From Chara braunii (Eukaryota; Streptophyta; Charophyceae; Charales; Characeae): DNA of 22,223 nucleotides. The first letter of the stretch is position 1. Each line of letters starts with the position of its first letter. Where the stretch lies: positions 487,680 to 509,902 of the forward strand of contig BFEA01000257.1 of the NCBI GenBank assembly GCA_003427395.1, in the 5' to 3' direction. This document shows, in pieces, positions 15,867 through 22,223 of this stretch. A model generated the notes under the pieces. That model worked only from the letters and a program-made list of their open reading frames with translations. It ran no database searches and was not told the origin of the DNA. A program made the translations under genes and the position numbers.

Positions 15867-18717
15867 CAAGACAACCTGGACCGTTCGGGGTTTGGATTCG
15901 GTCGGCTTCATTTACTATCCCCATAGAAGATGAGGCTACAACTGGAACTGGAGCAGCTACCGCTGTAGCAGCATCGGGAACAATACCAGAAGTGGGGTTG
16001 CCTATCCCTAAGAAAAGACATTTGCTTTTATTCTACTTAATAAGGGCTTCGGCAAAAGACTCCGAAAGGACCGTACCTTGGTTGTCAGACTGAATCAGCC
16101 AGTCTGCCACCTCCTTTGCTGTGAGAGAGGTAGCCAGTCTGATGTTGGTCATTGTCTCCGAAAGGGGGGACGCCAAATGCGCCACCTCCAGCCAGTGAAT
16201 CCTCAGATCGTCTCACTTGGACTTGTTCTCTGTAACCTTAGTTAGTTCAAAAAAAACTATGAGGAGACGAGCTATCCCTCCTTCTGGCTTATCCACCACA
16301 TGTTGTGTCATTTTAGGTTCCGGGATTAGGGCCACTTCACCCAAGGACTGCAAAACCTGCAATTTAACCAGGTTGCAGGCCATTGTCGGAGAAGGGAAGG
16401 AGGCACTTTTGGTAACCACCGTAGGGAGGGTAAGTGATTCATCCCTTCCCTGTTGAGTAAGAAATCTCGGGAGCTCCCCATCGTGCGCGCAGATCAGGGG
16501 AACAAGATAATCTGTGATGAATCCCTTGGTTCTATCCTCCCTTGAAAGAGTGCGCATGGTTGCTTGAAATCTTAGACCTTCAATCCGGGGCTTTTTTGTC
16601 GAGGAGGACAAAAACAAATTCGGATTACGAAAAAGGGGAGATCTTAGGGCCGGGCCGTCGGTGGGCGGGGCAAAGAGTTCCGGACAAAAGAATTCCTCCC
16701 TTTCCTCAACCCTTTTCCCTGTTCCTTCAGAATGATCTGTTAGTGCACCCGTGGGGAAATAAAATTCCTGGCCAGGTTCTGCATCTTTGTTCTTTTCGTC
16801 TTCTGACGAGCAGGAAGTTTCCTTTCCCCAAACCGGTACTAACACAATTTTGCCTTTTGAACTCAAGGGGCACATTTTGACCCCCGTAAGATTTTCGTCT
16901 TCTCCCTCTGAGAAGGAATCATCGAAAGCCCCATTATTATAGAGCTTACAGTTCTCTCTGTCAGTTAGCTCTATAATAGTGCTGATTACATCCTTTGATC
17001 CTGTACCTGTACCACCTGCCCGACTGTCTACTGTTGGGGTGGCACCGGGGCTACTTCGAGGAACCAGTTGATCTCGGAGGGGTTGGGGGGGTTGGGGACT
17101 CTTTTCATGCATTGCTCCCTCACCCACTGCCGGCTTCTCCAGCCTAGCCTCGACTGCTGCTACTGGAGCAACCGCGGGCGTCTCCCTATCCTCCTTCTTT
17201 CCCTCATCCATGCCTCCTGAAACCAGCACGGTCTTAGATTGAAGGGTCCCCTCATCAGGTGGCCTGACCTTCATGCCCTGAGCATCCTCCCCTTTCCCCC
17301 CTGTGTCCCCAGGTGGCAGAGGTGCCCCCCCCACCTGGGGATGATTATCTGGAACCTTCTTACTATTCCCTTCTTTTTTTCTGTATTGCTTCTTCTGGGT
17401 TTTTTTCGCTGCAGGTTTTCTTTTCAGGATCTCCTTGTAGGTAATTGGAGTGGAAAGTGGACCCTTATTTGCCTTTGATGGCTTGTCCCGTTTTACTCTT
17501 TCTTCTGTTGTCCTCCCCTCCCTGTTCCCCGCTCTTAGAACCCTTAAGTCTTCTGCGCCCTCTGCATCCCTGTCTCTTATACACATCTAGATGTGTATAA
17601 GAGACAGGTTTTGTACTCTCCTTCTCCCCAACTGTATCATTCCGTCCATTCTTCGTGGTGGGTGATTGGGCAGTTTTCTCCTTGTCTCCCACGCCTTTGT
17701 CTCCTTCACCTCCCACGCCTTCCTCCTCCCTGTCTTCCCCTCCTTTTTCACCACCCTTTCCTCCCTTCCTGTTATTGGCATCTTCTTTCTCCGCCGGATC
17801 GGGAGGGGGTGGGCCCGGAGGTGGAGGTGGAGGTGGGCCCAGAGGAGGCGCAGGGTGTTTCTCCTTCTCCTTCTGTCCATCCTGTTTAGCCGGGCAGGAG
17901 TCATCTTCTTCCAAGTGGAAGTGTTGTCTGCACACCTTGCACCAGGGGGTTTGGGCGTGCACCACCTCGATTTCAACGTAGCCTCCCTCCTTCATATCTA
18001 TGACTAGATAGGGCTTGTATCTGATCCGAGCAGCCGGGTCAAGGTCAAATCTGATGTTGACCAATTATGGGGAAATCGACTCTGAATATGTGTCGTGTTT
18101 TTTAATGATGTCCCCAAAGACCTTTTTGACTGCAGAAGATAGGTAGGGCAACGCCGCAACCGGGATGTACTTGCATCTGATCCAAAAGAAATTAAAACGC
18201 AGGGCTTCTCGCCATTCGAAGAGTTCCTGTTCACTCATCCAAGGCCGAAAAGAGATCAGATATTCCTTGTTGTCAAGGGTGATTTTGGTCTTTTTTTTCC
18301 TTAACATCCAAGTTGCGATCTCCTTGGCCGAGGCCACGTAAGTAATGAGGTTGTGGCCTTCATTATGGAACACTCCCCTCCTTGGGGGTGCCTGAATCGC
18401 ACCACTCTTCGCCCAACCATCCTCATACATTCGAATAAGACGAATTTTAATTTTTACCGGTAAAGACTTTGAGTCTTTTCCAAAGAACACCGAGACAGCG
18501 TTTTCTTGCAACCACTCCTTCTGAATCGCGTAGATGGCTGGGTTGACCACTACTTTCGCATAGTCTTCCCCTATTTCCACGCTTTCAGGGTTAAGGTCGT
18601 CTGGCAAAATTCCTTCATTGTAACAGTTGGCAATAATACCCCTGACTCTGTCCGTGCCACCCTGGCCTGGGGGCGTAGGCCCCGAGGGCTCAGGGCCGGA
18701 AGAGTACAGGTGTTTTT
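15850..18717 (-). pseudogene. LINE ORF1: gag-like RNA-binding protein, disrupted
   Basis: The N-terminal part (18607-18070) resembles the DUF4283 gag-like domain of plant LINEs (GHNLITYVASAKEIATWML, then RPWMSEQELFEW). It is followed by a zinc knuckle CKVCRQHFHLEEDDSC near 17905-17955, spaced CX2CX4HX6C where CX2CX4HX4C is usual. A Pro/Gly run and a long Lys/Glu-rich tail follow. In-frame stops are TAA 18067-18065, TGA 16215-16213 and TAG 16035-16033; the reading resumes in the same frame after each (for example DDLRIHWLEVAHLAS). The adapter at 17570-17607 changes frame. The final TAG (15852-15850) lies 17 nt inside ORF2. No ATG is present at the 5' end, so the start is missing. RNA binding and particle formation are inferred from the family. 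Confidence 0.8.
17570..17607. other. Tn5 mosaic-end junction adapter (sequencing artefact)
   Basis: The 19-base mosaic end CTGTCTCTTATACACATCT (17570-17588) is followed at once by its reverse complement (17589-17607). This perfect 38-base palindrome is the junction adapter of Tn5-based mate-pair libraries and is not genomic. Translations through it give the well-known contaminant peptides VSYTHLDVYKRQ, MCIRDR and SLIHI in overlapping frames here. The flanks (TCTGCATCC on the left, GTTTTGTAC on the right) show no 9-bp Tn5 duplication. Removing 38 bases does not put the two ORF1 frames in register, so the sides may not be truly adjacent. Confidence 0.97.
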
Positions 18718-18728
18718 TTTATATTCTG
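18718..18728. repeat. Target-site duplication of the LINE, right copy
   Basis: TTTATATTCTG, identical to 11242-11252, at the 5' boundary of the minus-strand LINE. The preceding T run (18713-18717) leaves the exact boundary uncertain by a few bases. Confidence 0.85.
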
Positions 18729-18741
18729 AAGTGGGTACAGG

Positions 18742-18744
<3 letters not shown>

Positions 18745-18779
<35 letters not shown>
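18745..18779 (-). repeat. 35-nt T tract, probable poly(A) tail of an older minus-strand retrocopy
   Basis: Thirty-five uninterrupted T residues lie 16 bases to the right of the LINE's target duplication. As an A tail it would end an insertion that extends rightwards from 18780 on the minus strand. The sequence there (GC-rich, with no protein homology that I recognise) is consistent with a SINE or processed transcript, but its other end is not defined. Confidence 0.55.
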
Positions 18780-19127
18780 CAGCCGTCGCCACCGGCCTCT
18801 GCCACGGGCGGTGCAATTTTTCCCCGAAAAGGAAATAATTGGGTCCGAAGTCGGCACGCGGGTTCTGCGGCGTCCGCTAACGTCTGCGCTCCTGTGTGGC
18901 ACTGCGGCTACGGGACTTACTGTCACCATAGCCGCCCGCCTAGTTGCTAGTAGCTCCTGGGTAGTCTCCCCTACAGCCATAGCTCTCTTTGACGGGAAGT
19001 TTTCCGAAGGGAAGGCGAGGGGAGGTGGCGACCGACTTCCTTTTCACCTAGCGTCCTTAGACACAGAACTCTCAGTAACTCTAGACTTACCAGCGTGGCG
19101 CCGGTAACCCGCGCTCCGCTACAGCAG
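18780..19127. other. GC-rich unrecognised stretch
   Basis: About 350 bases next to the 35-T tract. Open frames on both strands are under 110 codons and lack known motifs. It may be the 3' portion of the retrocopy implied by the tail at 18745-18779. Confidence 0.35.
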
Positions 19128-19503
19128 TGCTCAGTTGGAAACCGCTGTTAGGGAAGTTTTCATTCACTTCCCAAGGAAAGCGAAACGGACACAGGCAAGG
19201 ATGAAGGCTCCCTCTCCTTACCCTCCAAGTACGGTCGGTCCAAGACACTGGAGCTGTCCCTGTTTTCACTGAAGATTCCTACGTTGGTTGTTTCTACAGT
19301 ACGCCTCTAGGGTTGTGCTCAATTGGAAACCATTGTTAGGGAAGTTTTCATTCACTTCCCAAGGCAAGCGAAACGGACAGAGGCAAGGATGGAGGCTCCC
19401 TCTCCTTACCCTCCAAGTACGGTCGGTCCAAGACACTGGAGCTGTCCCTGTTTTCGCTGAAGATTCCTACGCTGGTCGTTTCTACAGTACGCCTCTAGGG
19501 TTT
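19128..19503. repeat. 188-bp tandem duplication
   Basis: Copy one is 19128-19315 and copy two is 19316-19503, both running from TGCTCARTTGGAAACC to CGCCTCTAGGGTT, with only a handful of substitutions by eye. Each copy holds a hairpin with a 7-bp perfect stem, GGGAAGT and ACTTCCC around TTTCATTC (19151-19172 and 19339-19360). The period is not divisible by three, so no single frame reads through both copies as a repeat. Confidence 0.9.
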
Positions 19504-19981
19504 GAGTTCCCGCTCGGAAGAAGAATTCTCCACGAAGACAAAGGCATGGGGCCCACACGTATAAGTTGAAGAAGCTCATCAATGTCATCATTGAGACCAA
19601 GCGACTGTTCTTTTCCGAAATTAGTTAGGGAGAGTGACCGGTGAGTCCAGAATCTCCTTGACGCTACTAACCACTCTCTCCAATAATATTCACTGCTCCT
19701 GTTCCTCTCTCCTCCGACCCTCCCTCCAGTCTATACTGTACACATACGTATCCATGCTATACCTATCTCGACCGCACTCACAAACTCCCCAAATCTTCCC
19801 GCTTTTCAACCCACGGTCACACCCGGATAGACACTATAAAGAAAGGTCTGTTATTTTCACTTCACTTACCCTCTTACCTACTCTCTAGCTCTATGCTCAA
19901 GCAATAGCTCGTCCAACCCAAGACTTCACCTTTCCTTCTCTCATCCCTAACCGCTACTGTTTTCTCTCCCCCCCCCCCCCT
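19504..19981. other. Unrecognised stretch with a TATAAA word
   Basis: About 480 bases, increasingly C/T-rich to the right. ACTATAAAG occurs at about 19832-19840, but no initiator or convincing gene follows, so I do not call a promoter. The right edge is a C11-12 run near 19969-19980. Confidence 0.35.
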
Positions 19982-20377
19982 CTCTCACCTGCCCCCCTCT
20001 GGTGCTTCTCCTGTCTTTGCGCCCGCTGCCTGTATTCACCCGGGCTCATGCGACTCCCGCTCTTACGCCCTCCAATCTACACCGTGCCCTCACCGACCTT
20101 CCCCGCTATCCTCCCACCCACCCCCAAGCCCTGCTCCTCCCGCGTTGTCCTCTCCCCGGTGCCCTCCTCCCCGGTGTCCTCCCCGTTGCCTCCCCACCAG
20201 ATTCTCCCCACTATCCTCTGCTGCTGCACGAAGTCACAAACGCCTCTCACCCGCCACCCTCTGGTGCTTCTCCTGTCTCGGCGCCCGCTGCCTGTATTCA
20301 CTCGGGCTCATGCGACTCCCGCCCTTACGCCCTCCAATCTGCACCGTGCCCTTACCGACCTTCCCCGTTATCCTCCC
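19982..20377. repeat. Direct repeat of about 134 bp, spaced 262 bp
   Basis: Copy one is 19982-20115 and copy two is 20244-20377. Both contain CTCTGGTGCTTCTCCTGTCT, GCGCCCGCTGCCTGTATTCA, GGGCTCATGCGACTCCCGC and ACGCCCTCCAATCTRCACCG. The 262-bp spacing is not a multiple of three, so the Pro/Leu/Ser-rich open frames across it read the two copies in different frames and are not genes. Confidence 0.85.
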
Positions 20378-20465
20378 GCCCTGCTCCTCCCACCCACCCC
20401 CGAGTCCTGCTCCGACCTCGTACAGGATATATCTTCGCCCTCTTCCACCGCTCCCCCTGATTCCA

Positions 20466-20690
20466 CTGCCGCTAGTTGGCTAGGACGCCATCGCGCGCCC
20501 AAACTATTTCCTTCCTCATCTCGCTTCCGTTCCTGATGTTGGCCTCCTCCGGCCTGTGCGCTCTGATTCAGTGTGAAAATTTACTCGGAAGGGATGGTAT
20601 CCCGTACTCGTACTGTATCGTATTTGGCTGCAATACTCCTTTAGTGGTCCACTTATGTTTCGTCTTTTGCAATTTCGCACTCGGTTAAGC
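20466..20690. repeat. Diverged repeat, copy A
   Basis: Words in order are CCGCTAGTT, CGCGCCCAAACTATTT, CTCGGAAGGGATGGTATCCC, GTACTGTATCGT and GGCTGCAATACT. Copy B at about 21829-21968 has CCGCTAGTT, GCGCCCAATTATTTT, CTTGGAAGGGACGTTACCCC, CTACTGCGTTGT and AGCTGCAGTATACT. The spacing of about 1.3 kb suggests a larger repeated unit. The small frame at 20476-20688 has no known domain. Confidence 0.6.
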
Positions 20691-20960
20691 AAGAAAGGTT
20701 ACATATTAATGCATAATATGGGCGTGTATTTATTCATTTTGAGCTGAACACTTTAATTCGTTGGATTTCGTTTTTAGAGTTTAGAATATGACCTTCTCCT
20801 TCGTTGCATTACGGGAAAACTCCTCCTTGGTGATGTCGTCCCGCCCTCTTTCCCCCCCCCACTGTTTTTCGAACTTTGCGCCCCCCGATTCCCCTCTGGG
20901 TTCTTTGTGAGTACCCCTCGCCTCTCCCACCCTTCCCACTGACCCCTCAGCTACAGAATC

Positions 20961-20998
20961 CCCCCCNCCCCCCCTTTTTTTTTCTTTTTTTTTTTCTC
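20961..20998. other. Assembly ambiguity in a C/T homopolymer tract
   Basis: Position 20967 is an undetermined base inside a C run that passes into T runs. The true length of the tract is uncertain. Confidence 0.9.
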
Positions 20999-21239
20999 CG
21001 TTATCTCCACGGAAGCCCCTCCCCCCCACATCCCGATCCCGTTAAACGCCATTCTACAATTTTCCTCGCCCTCAGGCATCCTCTTCCCTCCGCCACTAAG
21101 CCTCCTGTCTCCTTCTTCTCCTCCTCCTCGCTATCTAACCTAACTCCCCCCGACGCCGTCCACCCCATCCTCCGATACTTCTCCCGCTTCAAACTACTCT
21201 CTCACCCTCGATAGCTTTGCTGCCTTGCGACCCTTACCT

Positions 21240-21400
21240 ATCTCCCCCCCATCCCTCCCCCCTCTCGCTGGGACGACAGCGCCCTCCACCCCTTTCTCTG
21301 TTGTCCCCGCCTCCCACAACTCCCGTCTCCAAATCCCACTACCCTCTCTCTCCGTTCTCCCGGGCCGGCCTTACCCACCACCATATTCAGAACACCCCGC
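21240..21400. repeat. Pyrimidine-rich repeat, related to the window's right end
   Basis: The stretch ending CTCTCTCCGTTCTCCC...CCACCATATTCAGAACACC (about 21343-21396) matches CTTTCTCTCCGCTCTCCCC...CCACACTCAGAACACC at about 22168-22214, spacing near 818 bp. The surrounding 20700-22223 is otherwise C/T-rich low-complexity DNA without a supported gene. Confidence 0.55.
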
Positions 21401-21474
21401 CACCCACTCCAGGTTTCCCCCCTTTTGCCGCGCCCCTGTTAAGCCGCTCGCCAACTCCTCCCGCATTTTATTTA

Positions 21475-21490
21475 TTTATTTATTTATTTT
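21475..21490. repeat. TTTA microsatellite
   Basis: Consecutive TTTA units bounded by GCA on the left and CCCAGC on the right. Simple sequence repeat. Confidence 0.75.
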
Positions 21491-21500
21491 CCCAGCTCGT

Positions 21501-21741
21501 CTCGTTTCCTGTTCTAACCCTCCCCCGTCTTACCATCGCCGACCTCTTATCCCTATTCTCACGGCTATCTTCCGCTACTCCCCGCTCTCCCCCGCTGATC
21601 AGTCCGTATATCCCCCCCCCCCAGTTCCTCACGACTTCGGCTCGTTTCCTCTTCTAACCCTCTCCCCGTCTTTCCATCACCGATTTCCTATCCCCACTTT
21701 TGCGGCAATCTCCCACTATTCCCCGCCCTCTCCGCGGATAC
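21501..21741. repeat. Diverged 140-bp tandem repeat
   Basis: Copy one starts at 21501 and copy two at 21641 with CTCGTTTCCTSTTCTAACCC. Shared words follow in order: CCCCGTCTTACCATCGCCGA against CCCCGTCTTTCCATCACCGA, and GGCTATCTTCCGCTACTCCC against GGCAATCTCCCACTATTCCC. The copies are close but clearly diverged over about 100 bases. Confidence 0.75.
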
Positions 21742-21828
21742 CAAATATCTCAGCCTACTTACCCACCCACCCCCATAGCTCGTACTGGACTCCGCATGCG
21801 ACCTCCCACCGCTCCCTCTGCCTCCATT

Positions 21829-21968
21829 CCCGCTAGTTTCTCGCTGGTTGATGAAGGGCACCGATGGGCGCCCAATTATTTTAACCCAGAGATTCTTGGA
21901 AGGGACGTTACCCCGTTCTCCTACTGCGTTGTCATTAGCTGCAGTATACTTGCAATATTCTCTTTATG
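21829..21968. repeat. Diverged repeat, copy B
   Basis: Partner of the copy at 20466-20690, about 45 bases shorter in its left half. Both copies are followed, after a C-rich gap, by related text (GGTTCTTTGTGAGTACCCC near 20899, GATTCTCTGTGAAGACC near 21994), which supports one long repeated unit. Confidence 0.6.
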
Positions 21969-22223
21969 AACGTGGACCGACTCCCCCCCCTAGATTCTCT
22001 GTGAAGACCTCCCTCCCGAATCCTATTGAGGACCCCCCCCTCCCCCTCCCCCCTTGCTGCATCAGCGCTGTTCTCTCCCAACTATTCCCGCCATCTCCGT
22101 TATTCCTCTCCGCCCCTCCCGCTGTCATTCCCGCTCCCTCACAATCCTCCCGTCCTCAACCCCATTACTCTTTCTCTCCGCTCTCCCCTTTCCCGCTACC
22201 ACACTCAGAACACCTCGTCATCC
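21969..22223. other. Pyrimidine-rich low-complexity end of window
   Basis: C/T-rich sequence similar in character to 20000-21830. No gene is seen. The last 60 bases resemble 21340-21400, so the repeat array probably continues past the window. Confidence 0.6.

Larger units (their letters stand above)
11253..18717 (-). mobile_element. LINE (non-LTR retrotransposon), 5'-truncated or near full length, inactive
   Basis: A minus-strand insertion bounded by identical 11-bp duplications (11242-11252 and 18718-18728) and ending in a 19-nt A tail. From 5' to 3' it holds ORF1 (gag-like, zinc knuckle), ORF2 (APE endonuclease, reverse transcriptase, terminal zinc motif) and a 3' UTR of about 360 bases (11272-11629). 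This order is that of plant L1-type LINEs, which integrate by target-primed reverse transcription. ORF1 is open to the very 5' boundary without an ATG, so the 5' end is probably truncated. Many stops, two frameshifts and a mutated endonuclease residue make it inactive. A Tn5 adapter junction at 17570-17607 interrupts ORF1 in the assembly. I do not see an RNase H domain. Confidence 0.92.

Noticed and set aside
16213-17586. A 457-codon protein starting MCIRDR
   Set aside because: The start lies inside the Tn5 adapter junction. The rest is the Lys/Glu-rich tail of LINE ORF1, not an independent gene.
19832-19840. TATA box ACTATAAAG
   Set aside because: A single word without a downstream gene, initiator or conserved context.
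20413-20422. GTACAGG as distal target duplication of the T35 retrocopy
   Set aside because: Only seven bases match the sequence beside the tail; expected by chance over this distance.

Overview
This window looks like repeat-rich nuclear DNA of a eukaryote, most likely a streptophyte (land plant or charophyte alga). The clues are a LINE of the plant layout (gag-like ORF1 with a zinc knuckle, then endonuclease, reverse transcriptase and a terminal zinc motif), tRNA-derived SINE heads, a palindromic MITE with a TA duplication, and a type III hammerhead motif of the kind known from plant retrozymes. The lineage is an inference. I see no bacterial-style operon and no intact host gene.

Layout. 1-855: pyrimidine-rich degenerate minisatellite. 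917-1213: two short tandem families. 1344-2092: hairpins and two related tRNA-like SINE heads in opposite orientation. 2515-3812: a foldback element of about 1.3 kb whose arms carry complementary remnants of a hammerhead ribozyme; the right arm is broken by an AT microsatellite. 3813-6861: mostly unrecognised intergenic DNA with two small diverged duplications. 6862-7905: a second, older inverted-repeat element. 8032-8364: an almost fully palindromic MITE. 8397-11122: purine/pyrimidine foldbacks, several tandem arrays, a 40-T tract, another tRNA-like module, and a recurring motif, GGTACTRGTGGTTTAA-like.

11253-18717 is one minus-strand LINE insertion of about 7.5 kb. It has a 19-nt A tail, an identical 11-bp target-site duplication at both ends, ORF1 and ORF2 overlapping by 17 nt, and enough stops and frameshifts to be dead. 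Inside ORF1 (17570-17607) the assembly carries a laboratory sequence, the palindromic junction made of two Tn5 mosaic ends. Peptides read through it are artefacts, and the sequence may be chimeric there. Sixteen bases beyond the LINE's right-hand target duplication lies a 35-T tract, probably the tail of an older retrocopy on the same strand.

18780-22223: a 188-bp tandem duplication, then pyrimidine-rich DNA with several direct repeats (spacings 262, 140, about 818 and about 1300 bp) and one undetermined base.

The elements do not form a pathway; the window is a pile of nested mobile and satellite DNA. The most unusual items are the split hammerhead in the foldback element and the adapter junction in the LINE.
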